DNA from: Burkholderia diffusa
GTDB lineage: Bacteria; Pseudomonadota; Gammaproteobacteria; Burkholderiales; Burkholderiaceae
Direction of reading: 5' to 3'
Assembly: GCF_902499115.1 (NCBI RefSeq)
Contig: NZ_CABVPN010000002.1
Location: 186,001 to 250,000 of the forward strand
DNA length: 64,000 nt
Shown here: positions 1 through 7,772 of the stretch, piece by piece
Numbering within the stretch: the first letter of the stretch is position 1
How the letters are laid out: every line of letters begins with the position of its first letter
Made by a program: the position numbers and the translations under genes
The notes under the pieces: model-generated
Database searches by the model: none
Told to the model about the DNA's origin: nothing
The model's input: only the letters and a program-made list of their open reading frames with translations

Positions 1-1
1 G

Positions 2-1102
2 CATTTCGCGGAACCGGCCTTGAAGGACGCATCGGCCGATACGGCCACCGCCGACACGCCTGCCGAGCCCGCCGCACCGCCTGCGCCGCCCGCCCCCGGC
101 GGCGGCTTCTTCCTGCCCGATGCGCGCACCAATCCCGACCACGTCCGCTATGCGCTGAAAACGACGGTCGCCGCGATGTTCTGCTACCTGCTTTACTCCC
201 AGCTCGACTGGTCGGGCATCCACACCTGCTTCATCACCTGCTACATGGTGTCGCTCGGCTCGACGGCCGAAACGGTCGAGAAGTTGACGCTGCGCATCGC
301 CGGCTGCATCGTCGGCGCACTGATCGGGACGGCCGCACTCGTGTTCGTCGTGCCGTCGCTGTCGTCGATCGGCGAGCTGATGGCGCTCGTGTTCGCCGGC
401 GCGTGGCTCGCCGCGTGGGTCGCGTTCGGATCGCCGCGCATCGCATACGCGGGCTTCCAGGTCGCCTTCGCGTTCTTCCTGTGCGTGATCCAGGGCGCGG
501 GCCCCGGCTTCGACCTCACGCTCGCGCGCGATCGCACGATCGGCATCCTGCTCGGCAACGTGGTCGTGTATCTCGTGTTCACGCGCATCTGGCCGGTCAG
601 CATCGGCAAGCAGATCGACACGGCGCTCGCGGCATTGCTCGACCAGTGGCGGCGCCTCGCGCAGATCGCGCAGCCGGCCGAGCGGCGCGCACTGGCCGCC
701 GAAGCGTTCGCACGCCACGGCGCGATCGCGCAGGAGCTCTGCCTGATCCATTACGAACCGTCGTGGGTGAGGCCGGCCGCCACGTGGCTCGCCGCGCGAC
801 GGCGCGCACTCGCGGAACTCGGCGCGCTCGAAGGCCCGCTGTTCCTGCTCGCCGAACGCGCTCCGGGCGACGCGGCGATCGGCGATCGGCTCGCACGCGT
901 GGTCGACCTGCGTGACGGCGAAGCCGCGCCTCATGCGGCCTCCCCCGCGCCGCCGGCCCCACCGCCGGGCGCCGCCCCCGCTGCCCCCATCGACCCCGCA
1001 CGCGACGCGCTGCTGAACCTGATCGACACGCGGCTCGCGCACATTGCCGACGACGCCCGTCAAGCCACACCGAAGGAGCCTGTTCCCCATGCGCCTACCT
1101 GA
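2..1102 (+). CDS. FUSC-family (fusaric acid resistance-like) membrane protein, 3' part
   Basis: The reading frame is open to the left edge, so the gene starts outside the window. The first in-window start codon is a TTG at 20, which is probably not the real start. The visible part begins with an Ala/Pro linker, followed by a run of about six hydrophobic segments (residues roughly 45-195 from that TTG) of the kind seen in the C-terminal FUSC module, and then a soluble helical tail rich in Ala and Pro. FUSC proteins are inner-membrane components of aromatic acid or fusaric acid efflux systems and usually exceed 600 residues. The gene overlaps the following outer membrane factor by 14 bp, which supports one efflux operon. 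The family call is confident. The substrate cannot be told. Confidence 0.85.
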   Translation, partial: HFAEPALKDASADTATADTPAEPAAPPAPPAPGGGFFLPDARTNPDHVRYALKTTVAAMFCYLLYSQLDWSGIHTCFITCYMVSLGSTAETVEKLTLRIAGCIVGALIGTAALVFVVPSLSSIGELMALVFAGAWLAAWVAFGSPRIAYAGFQVAFAFFLCVIQGAGPGFDLTLARDRTIGILLGNVVVYLVFTRIWPVSIGKQIDTALAALLDQWRRLAQIAQPAERRALAAEAFARHGAIAQELCLIHYEPSWVRPAATWLAARRRALAELGALEGPLFLLAERAPGDAAIGDRLARVVDLRDGEAAPHAASPAPPAPPPGAAPAAPIDPARDALLNLIDTRLAHIADDARQATPKEPVPHAPT

Positions 1103-2636
1103 ACCGCCGGCCGCCTCGATCGCCGCCGCCGCCCTCGCGACCGCCGTCGCGCTGGCCGGCTGCGCGACGTCGTCGATCGATCTGGCGCCGGAGGCGTCCG
1201 ACCGCCCGTGGCAGCCGCACACATCGGCCGCGGGCGACATCGTGCCCGCGCCGCCGCTCACGACCGCGCAAGGCGCGCACGACTACACGCTGCCGGCCAC
1301 GCCCGCGCTCGCATCGGTATCGCCGCCTGCCACACTCGATGCCGCCCATGCGTACACGCTGCCCGAGCTGATCGATCTCGCCGAATCGGCGAACCCGCTG
1401 ACGCGCATCGCATGGAACGACGCGCGCAACGCGGCGCTCGCGGTCGGCATCGCGAAGGCCGCGTACCTGCCGAACCTTTCGGCGACCGCGATGGGCGCGT
1501 ACCAGACGAGCCGCGGCTCGACGTCGACGCTCCTCGGCGACGCGTCGAGCAACACGACCGTGCACGGCACGATCTCGGCGCTGTCGCTGCAATGGCTGCT
1601 GTTCGATTTCGGCGGCCGCGCGGCGCGCGTCGAAGCGGCCGAGCAGGCGTCGATCGCGTCGAACGTCGCGTTCACGGCCGTGCACCAGCAGGTGATCCAC
1701 GACGTGACCGTCGCGTATTACCGGTACGAAGCCGCCCGCTCGCGCGCGGTCAGCGCGCAGCAGGGCCTCGCGAACGCGGACGCGATCCTCGCGGCGTCCC
1801 GCGCGCGGCTCAAGCATGGCGTCGGGACGGTCGTCGAGCTTGCGCAGGCGACGCAGAACCGTGCGCAGGCGAACCTCGCGCTCGTGCAGGCGAGCGGCAC
1901 GGAAAGCGACAGCTACCTCGCCCTCGTCTCCGCGCTCGGCATCTCGCCGCTGTCGAAGCCGACGATCGCCGCGCTGCCGAAACGGCCGCTGCCGCCCGCG
2001 CTCGGTTCGTCGGTCGACGCGATCGTGTCGGACGCGATCGCGCGCCGCCCCGACCTGCAGGGCGCGTTTGCGCTCGAACAGGCCAATCGCGCAAAGATCA
2101 AGGCCGCGGAAGCCGCGTTCATGCCGAAAGTCTTCCTGTCCGCTTCGACGTCGTACGCAAGCGGCGGCACGGCCATCACCGCACTGCCCGCGATCGGCGA
2201 CCAGGCGCCGACCGTCAACCTGAACGGCAGCCGCTACGGCGGCGGCGTGTTCCTCGGCGTGACGATTCCGCTGTACGACGGCGGCCTGCGCTCGGCGGTG
2301 CTGATGCAGGCGCGCAACGACGCGCAAAGCGCGTCCGCGCGCCTCACGCGGACCAAGGAGGAAGCCGTGCGCCAGGTCGTCGCCGCGCAGAACGCGGTGC
2401 AGACGAGCCTCGCGTCGCACGACGCGGCCACGGCGCTCGTCGATGCCGCGCAGACGAGCTACGACGCGGCGCTGACCGCGTACCGCAACGGTGTCGGCTC
2501 GGTCACCGATGCGACGATCGCGCAAAGCCAGCTGCTCGCGGCCCGCAACGCGGAAGTCGACAGCTACGCCGGCGCGCTGTCGGCCGCCGCCGCCGCGCTC
2601 GCGCTCGCGACAGGGACGATCGGCGCGTCGCAGTAG
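1089..2636 (+). CDS. TolC/NodT-like outer membrane efflux lipoprotein
   Basis: The product is about 515 residues and looks like the outer membrane channel of a tripartite efflux pump. The ATG at 1089 is chosen because an AGGAG lies at 1074-1078 and because it gives a lipoprotein signal ending in LAGC with the lipid-modified cysteine at residue 25. An upstream in-frame TTG at 1044 would bury that signal. The body contains two TolC-type repeats: long helices with many Ala/Gln, a LYDGG segment before the second barrel strand, and the terminal half repeating the pattern of the first. It overlaps the end of the upstream FUSC gene, so the two are probably co-transcribed and act together. The exported compound is unknown. 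Confidence 0.88.
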   Translation: MRLPEPPAASIAAAALATAVALAGCATSSIDLAPEASDRPWQPHTSAAGDIVPAPPLTTAQGAHDYTLPATPALASVSPPATLDAAHAYTLPELIDLAESANPLTRIAWNDARNAALAVGIAKAAYLPNLSATAMGAYQTSRGSTSTLLGDASSNTTVHGTISALSLQWLLFDFGGRAARVEAAEQASIASNVAFTAVHQQVIHDVTVAYYRYEAARSRAVSAQQGLANADAILAASRARLKHGVGTVVELAQATQNRAQANLALVQASGTESDSYLALVSALGISPLSKPTIAALPKRPLPPALGSSVDAIVSDAIARRPDLQGAFALEQANRAKIKAAEAAFMPKVFLSASTSYASGGTAITALPAIGDQAPTVNLNGSRYGGGVFLGVTIPLYDGGLRSAVLMQARNDAQSASARLTRTKEEAVRQVVAAQNAVQTSLASHDAATALVDAAQTSYDAALTAYRNGVGSVTDATIAQSQLLAARNAEVDSYAGALSAAAAALALATGTIGASQ

Positions 2637-2682
2637 CCGTCGCCGTGACGCACCGGCCGTTCGCGGCCGGCCACCAGACGGG

Positions 2683-2712
2683 TTGACGCCTGCGCGGACG
2701 GCCCACTAGAAT
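2683..2712 (+). promoter_or_regulatory. Candidate sigma-70 promoter of the mgtC-like gene
   Basis: TTGACG at 2683-2688 and TAGAAT at 2707-2712 are separated by 18 bp. This is one of the cleaner sigma-70 matches in the window. Transcription from here would give a leader of about 250 nt before the MgtC-family start codon. Confidence 0.5.
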
Positions 2713-2719
2713 GCCGCCC

Positions 2720-2967
2720 ATTCTTCCTTCAGGAACCATCGTGGACAGTTGCAGCACTCCGTTGCGTGCGCCGCTTGCCGCCTGAACGCCTGTCCGACGC
2801 AGTTCTCCTGCCGCGGCTCGCGTTCCGCGAGCCCGCATGCCATCCGTTTCACACTGAATGACGCATTCGCGCGGTACAGTACCGCGCGATGACGGCCATC
2901 GTGCCGCGTTCGGCCTCGCGCCGCCGCGACGCGGGCCGGCATGCGCACTTGGCACGGCAGAACAAAC
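2720..2967 (+). promoter_or_regulatory. Long structured leader of the mgtC-like gene
   Basis: Two perfect short-loop hairpins lie in this leader. The first has the arm GGCTCGCG (2815-2822), the loop TTC, and the complementary arm at 2826-2833. The second has the 9-bp arm CGCGCGGTA (2868-2876), the loop CAG, and the complementary arm at 2880-2888. No gene is evident in this stretch. Enterobacterial mgtC transcripts have regulatory leaders that respond to Mg, ATP and proline. Whether this leader does anything similar is inference only. Confidence 0.4.
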
Positions 2968-3675
2968 ATGACTTTCGATTTCGCACTCCGTCTTTTCACT
3001 GCGTTCGCCTGCGGCGTCGCGATCGGCCTCGAACGCCAGATGCGGCAACGCACGGCCGGCCTGCGCACGATCACGCTCGTCGCGAGCGGCGCCTGCCTGT
3101 TCGTCACGCTCGGCGTGCTGACCGGAAACGGCGTAGCCGGCGTCACACAGATCGCCGCGTACGTCGTGTCGGGCGTCGGCTTTCTCGGCGGCGGCGTGAT
3201 CATGCGCGACAAGGGCTCGATCCAGGGTATCAACACGGCCGCGACGCTGTGGTGCTCGGCCGCCGTCGGCGTACTGGCCGGCTCCGGGCACTTCGTGCCG
3301 GCACTGGCCGGCACGGGCGTCGTGCTGCTCACCAACACGGTGCTGCGCGGCGTCAGCCAGGCGATCAACGCAACCCCCGTGTCGAACGCCGACCTCGTGC
3401 GCGAATACCAGATCACGGTGATCTGCCTGGACGCCGACGAAGTGCACATCCGCACGCTGCTGTCGAATTCGATGTACGCGAAACCGCTGTCGTTCCAGAG
3501 CCTGACGAGCGAAGACGTGCCCGACCAGCCGGACCGCCTGAAAGTGACGGCGACGCTGAAGCTGCACCCGAAGGATCAGCAGAAGCTCGAGCAGATCGCG
3601 AGCCGAATGAGCATGGAGAAGAGCATTTCCAGCGTGAGCTGGACCGCGAAGGAAGCGGAGCCGATGATGGAGTGA
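2968..3675 (+). CDS. MgtC/SapB family membrane protein
   Basis: The product is about 235 residues. It begins with the typical MgtC/SapB pattern: a first helix ending in a GLERQ-like motif, RTAGLRT, four to five membrane segments with GVGFLGGG and INTAATLW, and then a soluble C-terminal domain (residues about 145-235) that resembles the ACT-like tail of MgtC proteins. These proteins sit in the inner membrane, and in pathogens they help growth in low magnesium and inside macrophages, partly by inhibiting the F-ATPase. The ATG at 2968 is preferred because it matches the family N-terminus. An in-frame ATG at 2941 would add nine non-conserved residues. The gene stands alone and converges on cepR. 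Confidence 0.85.
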   Translation: MTFDFALRLFTAFACGVAIGLERQMRQRTAGLRTITLVASGACLFVTLGVLTGNGVAGVTQIAAYVVSGVGFLGGGVIMRDKGSIQGINTAATLWCSAAVGVLAGSGHFVPALAGTGVVLLTNTVLRGVSQAINATPVSNADLVREYQITVICLDADEVHIRTLLSNSMYAKPLSFQSLTSEDVPDQPDRLKVTATLKLHPKDQQKLEQIASRMSMEKSISSVSWTAKEAEPMME

Positions 3676-3727
3676 GCGGCGGCGGCGGCGGCCGGCGCGG
3701 CACGATCGCCCCGCCGCCAGCGCCGGA

Positions 3728-4447
3728 TCAGGGTGTATCGATGAGTCCGGCCGCGATCGCCTTGACGACCGCCTGGACCTTGTTGGTCGCGCCGAGCTTC
3801 TCGAGGATGTTGTTCACGTGGAAGTTGACCGTGCGCTCCGAGATGCAAAGGATCTGGCCGATCTCGCATGCGGTCTTGCCTTCGGCCGTCCAGCACAGCA
3901 CCTCGCGCTCGCGCGCGGTCAGCGTGACGCTCGACTCGGGCGACAGCTTCGGCACCATGAAGCGGCTCATCAGCGAATGCGACAGGTTCGCGAGCCAATT
4001 GGTCTGCAGCGTCAGCATGTTGATCTCGGCCGGCGTGAGCCGGTCCGCGTGACGCGCGATGCTCAACAGCCCGAACGCGCCGCGCGCCGCCCAGCTCGAC
4101 TGCGCGACGCCCACCGACAGCCCGTAGTCGCGCGCGTCCTGCCACAACGGGCACGGATCGATCCGGTCGACGTCCGGCCAGACGATCATGTTGGTACTGA
4201 GCGCGCCGTCGCGAACCGTCGAGTCGATCTCGATGTAGTTCTGGGCCTGATAGTGCGCCATCCAGCCGTCCGGATAAGTATTGAAGATCGCGACGGCCGG
4301 CTTCGACACCGGCAGCGGCACGCGAATGCCGTAACAGCAATATTCGAAGCCGAGGCGTTTAGAATAAGCGGCGATCCGCTGGAAGAGCTGCTGCTCGTCT
4401 TCCGCGGCGCTGAATTGTTGGTAGGCATCCTGCCAGCGCAGTTCCAT
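3728..4447 (-). CDS. cepR: CepR, N-acyl-homoserine lactone-responsive LuxR-type regulator
   Basis: The product is 239 residues, the usual CepR length. Residues about 1-160 form the autoinducer-binding domain, with the conserved W, Y and D pocket residues around YPDGWMAHYQAQNYIEIDS and the WPD motif. Residues about 170-235 form a LuxR-type helix-turn-helix (LTAREREVLCWTAEGKTACEIGQIL, broken here as LTAREREVL and GKTACEIG). I recognise the sequence as CepR, the octanoyl-homoserine lactone receptor of the B. cepacia complex, which activates cepI and hundreds of other genes. It diverges from the rsaM-like gene across 73 bp, and cepI follows that gene, which is the known BCC arrangement. Confidence 0.96.
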   Translation of the reverse strand: MELRWQDAYQQFSAAEDEQQLFQRIAAYSKRLGFEYCCYGIRVPLPVSKPAVAIFNTYPDGWMAHYQAQNYIEIDSTVRDGALSTNMIVWPDVDRIDPCPLWQDARDYGLSVGVAQSSWAARGAFGLLSIARHADRLTPAEINMLTLQTNWLANLSHSLMSRFMVPKLSPESSVTLTAREREVLCWTAEGKTACEIGQILCISERTVNFHVNNILEKLGATNKVQAVVKAIAAGLIDTP

Positions 4448-4468
4448 TCATTCTCCGACAACGTTACG

Positions 4469-4487
4469 CTGTCATACCTGTCAGGTG
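4469..4487. promoter_or_regulatory. Candidate lux-box-like dyad between cepR and the rsaM-like gene
   Basis: The 73-bp divergent region contains CTGTCATACCTGTCAG, which fits the CT-N12-AG pattern of las/lux boxes. It also contains the smaller perfect dyad ACCTG-T-CAGGT at 4477-4487. A CepR site here would let CepR control itself and the rsaM-like gene. The match is loose, and this is a suggestion from the sequence only. Confidence 0.35.
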
Positions 4488-4520
4488 CCAGCGCCGGTTC
4501 GGGGCTGATACATTCCGCGC

Positions 4521-4964
4521 ATGACTTCACCTTTGTTGCATCCGGTCCGTGGCCCGTCTCCGGACGGCTACGTGCGCCTGTCCGAAAGCGCACTGGCCGC
4601 GCTCGTGCTCGACCACGTCGCGAGCGGCCTCGATGCATCGCTGCTCGCGGAACTACGCGACAGCGCCATCGACGCGCGCCTGGCCGGCTACACCGAATGG
4701 CATCGCCCGGCCAGTGCCGGCGTCGCATACCTGACGGTCGGCTGGGACTGGTATCTCGAGCGCGCGACGGGCACGTTCGTGATCGCGGGCGGCGACGTGC
4801 GCAGCAACATCATGGCCGTCGACGCCACCGGCGCCGATCTCGGCATGTTCCGCACCGCCGCCGTGCTCGCCGCGCGGCTCGCACACGTCGACTGGCCGGC
4901 CGCGGTCGCATCGTCGCTGCTCGGTCGCAACGACGCCTATCATGCCGGTCCCACGCTCCAGTGA
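4521..4964 (+). CDS. RsaM-like quorum-sensing modulator
   Basis: The product is 147 residues, with no signal peptide and no HTH. It lies between cepR and cepI, where B. cepacia complex species carry an RsaM-like gene (BCAM1869 in B. cenocepacia) that tunes AHL production. The core shows aromatic and acidic residues typical of that small family (YTEWHRP near residue 59, VGWDWYLE near 73, GGDVRSNIMA near 90). RsaM proteins are not known to bind DNA directly and repress AHL synthesis by an unsettled mechanism. Start ATG 4521 lacks a strong Shine-Dalgarno, only GGGG about 20 nt upstream. The assignment rests on position plus recognised sequence. Confidence 0.88.
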   Translation: MTSPLLHPVRGPSPDGYVRLSESALAALVLDHVASGLDASLLAELRDSAIDARLAGYTEWHRPASAGVAYLTVGWDWYLERATGTFVIAGGDVRSNIMAVDATGADLGMFRTAAVLAARLAHVDWPAAVASSLLGRNDAYHAGPTLQ

Positions 4965-5055
4965 CAACCGGCCGCGCTTTCCTCTGACATTTCCGTACGA
5001 CTGGCGCTCTTTATAAGCAAAAGCCGCCCGCATTTCAATCCCGCCGATCAGGAAA

Positions 5056-5082
5056 CCGATACCATCGGTCAAATGGTATCGG
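5056..5082. repeat. Perfect 10-bp inverted repeat upstream of the cep box
   Basis: The arm CCGATACCAT at 5056-5065 is exactly complementary to the arm ATGGTATCGG at 5073-5082, with a 7-nt spacer. A second, overlapping dyad, ACCGAT-ACC-ATCGGT, spans 5055-5069. The element lies 11 bp before the cep box and about 90 bp after the rsaM-like stop codon. It could be an operator for a second regulator of cepI or an intrinsic hairpin ending rsaM transcription. There is no T-run, which argues against a classical terminator. Confidence 0.55.
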
Positions 5083-5093
5083 CCACCCTCACC

Positions 5094-5115
5094 CTGTAAG
5101 AGTTACTAGTTACCG
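5094..5115 (+). promoter_or_regulatory. cep box (CepR binding site) of cepI
   Basis: An imperfect dyad with half-sites CTGTAAG (5094-5100) and GTTACCG (5109-5115) lies 58 bp before the cepI ATG. This is the known location and shape of the lux-box-like element through which CepR with octanoyl-homoserine lactone activates cepI. It closes the positive feedback loop. Confidence 0.8.
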
Positions 5116-5172
5116 CCCCCTCGGGACGCGCGCTGTAATGCGTGCATACCAAAGTACAGATCCGAGGACACC

Positions 5173-5781
5173 ATGCGGACCTTCGTTCACGAGGAAGGGC
5201 GGTTGCCACACGAACTTGCAGCGGATCTCGGGCGCTATCGGCGCCGCGTGTTCGTCGAACAGCTCGGTTGGGCGCTCCCGTCGGCGAACGAAAGTTTCGA
5301 GCGCGACCAGTTCGATCGCGACGATACCGTCTACGTGTTCGCGAGAAACGCCGACGGCGACGTGTGTGGATGTGCGCGCCTGTTGCCCACCACGCGCCCG
5401 TATCTGCTGAAGTCGCTGTTCGCCGACCTGATCGCCGACGACGTCGCGCTGCCGGAATCGGCAGCCGTCTGGGAGCTGTCGCGGTTCGCGGCAACCGGCG
5501 ACGAAGGCGCTCCGGGCAATGCCGAGTGGGCCGTCCGCCCGATGCTCGCCGCAGTCGTCGAATGCGCGGCGCAACTGGGCGCGCGGCAGCTGATCGGCGT
5601 GACGTTCGCGAGCATGGAGAGGCTGTTCCGCCGGATCGGCGTGCACGCGCACCGGGCAGGCCCCCCGAAACCGGTGGACGGTCGTCTGGTTGTCGCGTGC
5701 TGGATCGACATCGATCCGCAAACGTTTGCCGCACTTGGAATTGAGCCGGGACGGGCTGCCCGGCAGGCCATCGCCGCCTGA
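5173..5781 (+). CDS. cepI: CepI, acyl-homoserine-lactone synthase
   Basis: The product is 202 residues, full length for a LuxI-type enzyme that makes octanoyl-homoserine lactone (with some hexanoyl form) from S-adenosylmethionine and acyl-ACP. The conserved N-terminal catalytic residues are visible: R and F in RYRRRVFVEQLGW (about 22-34), the ERDQFD acidic patch (about 43-48), RLLP (about 69-72) and the E-x-x-R of WELSRFA (about 97-103). GAGGA at 5164-5168 is the ribosome site. It is autoregulated through the upstream cep box. The next gene starts 52 bp downstream on the same strand. Confidence 0.97.
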   Translation: MRTFVHEEGRLPHELAADLGRYRRRVFVEQLGWALPSANESFERDQFDRDDTVYVFARNADGDVCGCARLLPTTRPYLLKSLFADLIADDVALPESAAVWELSRFAATGDEGAPGNAEWAVRPMLAAVVECAAQLGARQLIGVTFASMERLFRRIGVHAHRAGPPKPVDGRLVVACWIDIDPQTFAALGIEPGRAARQAIAA

Positions 5782-5833
5782 GCCGGAACGCGCGTAGTCC
5801 GGCCGGGCGGAACCGTAACGAAGGAGAACCACC

Positions 5834-6592
5834 GTGGACCAGTCTCAGGTCTTTCGCGCGATGATGCCCGGGTTGACGGGTACCGGCGGCGCCCGCATCA
5901 CAGTCACCTACCCGTCGTTTCCGCGGCCGCTGCCGCTCGTCCGGCTCGATCGCAACGGGCTCGTGTTCCGGGCGGCCGGCGCGGCACCGCTCGTGTGCGG
6001 GTTGCCGCGCGCGGCGACGCTACTGGTTGCGGACGAGCCGCTCTGCTCGCTGCGCCTCGTGATCCGCGACGTCGCCGCTATCGGCGACGGCCAGCACGAC
6101 CTGACGATGCAGCCGTCCGGGGCCACCGGCGACGAACTACTGTGGCACGCGCTGCGCGACCGCGAACCGTACCGGCAGATCGGGCAGCCGCTTGCGCCCG
6201 TCGACGCAGCCATGGCGCCGAACGGCGAGCCGCAGGCCGCCGGCGCCACGCGGCGTCCGTCGCGCAGTGCGGCGTTCCGTCTGCGCTGCCGCAGCGATGC
6301 GCTGTTCTTCGCCGACTGGCTCGAATATCACTTCGACGAGCTGCGCGCGCTGTCGCAACGGCACGGGCCGCAATTGCAGCTCAAGCAGTTGCAGCGGCAA
6401 GTCACCGACGACGAGGTGGGCGTGCGCTTCGTCTACGACATCGACGGACACGCGACGCGGCACGCGCTGACCGACTGCGCGCGCGAGGCCTGTGCGTGGA
6501 TCGAGATGGAAATGCGCGACAAGTACGCGGTGCCGGTTGCGCAGGAGCGGTTCGGCGCGTTTGCGGCGCATGCATGGGCGGCCGGAATGTGA
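5834..6592 (+). CDS. Conserved protein of unknown function downstream of cepI
   Basis: The product is 252 residues with a GTG start preceded by AAGGAG at 5820-5825. There is no signal peptide or membrane segment. I do not recognise a catalytic motif. The protein has two parts separated by an Ala/Arg-rich linker near residues 130-145. The C-terminal part is helical and mixed-charge, with an ELRALSQRHGPQ stretch and a conserved-looking FVYDIDGHATRHALT segment. In B. cenocepacia a gene of this kind (BCAM1871) follows cepI and has been linked to quorum sensing. The 52-bp spacing suggests co-transcription with cepI. Confidence 0.7.
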   Translation: MDQSQVFRAMMPGLTGTGGARITVTYPSFPRPLPLVRLDRNGLVFRAAGAAPLVCGLPRAATLLVADEPLCSLRLVIRDVAAIGDGQHDLTMQPSGATGDELLWHALRDREPYRQIGQPLAPVDAAMAPNGEPQAAGATRRPSRSAAFRLRCRSDALFFADWLEYHFDELRALSQRHGPQLQLKQLQRQVTDDEVGVRFVYDIDGHATRHALTDCAREACAWIEMEMRDKYAVPVAQERFGAFAAHAWAAGM

Positions 6593-6686
6593 GAGCGGCA
6601 ACGGCTTCGCGGACACAGCCAGGAAAACTCACCAAGGTTGCGTTGCACAATTACAACTAGGGCTTGCCAGCCCTCGGGTTTTCCCT

Positions 6687-6755
6687 TAAAGTTATATCCG
6701 TCTCCTCCATGTCTCCAAACATGGATTCAGCCCGCTCCAGTAGCGGGCTTTTTCT
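6687..6755 (+). ncRNA. Candidate short CU-rich small RNA ending in an intrinsic terminator
   Basis: A possible promoter (TTGCCA 6664-6669, 17 bp, TAAAGT 6687-6692) would start an RNA near 6699. That RNA would carry TCTCCTCC at 6701-6708. A hairpin CCATGT-CTCCAA-ACATGG (6707-6724) follows, with CUCC in its loop, and then the terminator at 6730-6753. Repeated CUCC motifs resemble anti-Shine-Dalgarno loops of CcsR/'cuckoo'-type RNAs. The alternative is that this is just the 3' end of the cepI operon transcript. Confidence 0.4.
6730..6753 (+). terminator. Rho-independent terminator
   Basis: The stem GCCCGCT (6730-6736) pairs with AGCGGGC (6742-6748) around a 5-nt loop and is followed by TTTTT (6749-6753). 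It would end transcription from the cepI operon and/or the small RNA candidate. Confidence 0.8.
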
Positions 6756-6914
6756 TGCCCGCGATAATTTATCGGGGACACATCATATCCGCTATCCGCC
6801 CATGGTCCGCACACCTGGCCGGCCCCGGACAGCAGTATTGGGATACATCCGGACAGACGCTCGACGAAGCAGACGGCTACCGAAAAGGCTGCAAGGCACG
6901 AAATCCAGATGAGA

Positions 6915-6938
6915 CAAGGGGCTCCGAAGAGCCCCTTG
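6915..6938 (-). terminator. Stem-loop just after ribA
   Basis: The 10-bp stem CAAGGGGCTC/GAGCCCCTTG, read on the minus strand, closes on a stable UUCG tetraloop. It begins 6 nt after the ribA stop codon. The downstream U-tract on the minus strand is poor, so termination efficiency is uncertain. On the plus strand it is followed by TTTTCG and might work for both directions. Confidence 0.6.
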
Positions 6939-6944
6939 TTTTCG

Positions 6945-7595
6945 TTACTCGTTTTCTTCGAAGTAATGCCCGAACTTCGCCTGCTTGGTCCGGATGTAAC
7001 GCTCGTTTTCCTCGCGTACGGGCACCGCAAGCGCCACGCGTTCGCAGACGGGAATGCCGTGCTTCACGAGCGTGTCGAACTTCTTCGGGTTGTTGCTCAT
7101 CAGTCGCACCGACGTCACACCGAGGATCCGGAGGATCGCTGCGGCCGAGTCGTATTCGCGGGCGTCGTCGGGCAAGCCGAGATCGAGATTCGCCTCGACG
7201 GTGTCGCGCCCCTGCTCCTGCAACGCGTATGCACGGATCTTGTTGCTCAGGCCGATACCGCGCCCTTCGTGGCCACGCAGATACAGCAGCACGCCGCGGT
7301 CTTCCGCCGCGATGTAACGCAGCGCGAGATCGAGTTGCTCGCCGCAATCGCAGCGGTAGGAGCCGAACACGTCGCCGGTCAGGCATTCGGAATGCAGCCG
7401 CGTCAGCACGGACTGCTCGCCGGTGACGTCACCCATCACGAGCGCGAGATGTTCGGCATCGCTGCCCGATACGCGGAATGCGTACGACGTGAACGTACCG
7501 TAGCGCGTGGGCAGCGACGCGGTGGCGACGAGTGTCACGCACTCGTCGGCCCGGCCATTGCCCTGCGTGGGCGATTGGGGACGCGAAGACATCAT
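6945..7595 (-). CDS. ribA: GTP cyclohydrolase II
   Basis: The product is 216 residues, the normal size for stand-alone RibA, which opens GTP to the pyrimidine precursor of riboflavin. The zinc-binding cysteines lie in SECLTGDVFGSYRCDCGEQL, written here as ECLTGD, then YRCDCGEQ. The GTP-binding and catalytic segment RGHEGRGIGL and the tail NNPKKFDTLVKHGI are also present. It starts with two consecutive Met codons at 7595 and 7592. It is a cytoplasmic enzyme. It diverges from the CBS-domain gene and has no other riboflavin gene beside it, and there is no FMN riboswitch fold evident upstream. Confidence 0.95.
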   Translation of the reverse strand: MMSSRPQSPTQGNGRADECVTLVATASLPTRYGTFTSYAFRVSGSDAEHLALVMGDVTGEQSVLTRLHSECLTGDVFGSYRCDCGEQLDLALRYIAAEDRGVLLYLRGHEGRGIGLSNKIRAYALQEQGRDTVEANLDLGLPDDAREYDSAAAILRILGVTSVRLMSNNPKKFDTLVKHGIPVCERVALAVPVREENERYIRTKQAKFGHYFEENE

Positions 7596-7772
7596 GAATT
7601 CAATCGAAACGATCAGGAATGTAGGAGTTGTGTGGATAGTGCGTGCCCGGAGTTTACCGCTAATCTGGAAACGTCACGCGACTGCCGTAGCAGGCCCGGC
7701 TATACTGGGCCCATCGGGTGCCGCGCATCACGCCCTGCCTTCCCTGCATCGTCCCGCACACGGAGAAAGCAA

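Noticed and set aside
2711..2785. Proline-containing mini-ORF starting MPPILPSG in the mgtC leader
   Set aside because: Its ATG overlaps the likely -10 box, so it cannot be transcribed from that promoter. No Shine-Dalgarno.
2889..4052. A 387-residue open frame on the + strand across the mgtC and cepR genes
   Set aside because: It is Arg/Ala-rich, crosses the MgtC frame and runs antisense to cepR, a typical false frame in GC-rich DNA.
4448..4520. A possible second strong CepR site upstream of the rsaM-like gene
   Set aside because: Only the loose CT-N12-AG pattern fits. It is listed as a low-confidence site and not promoted to a finding.
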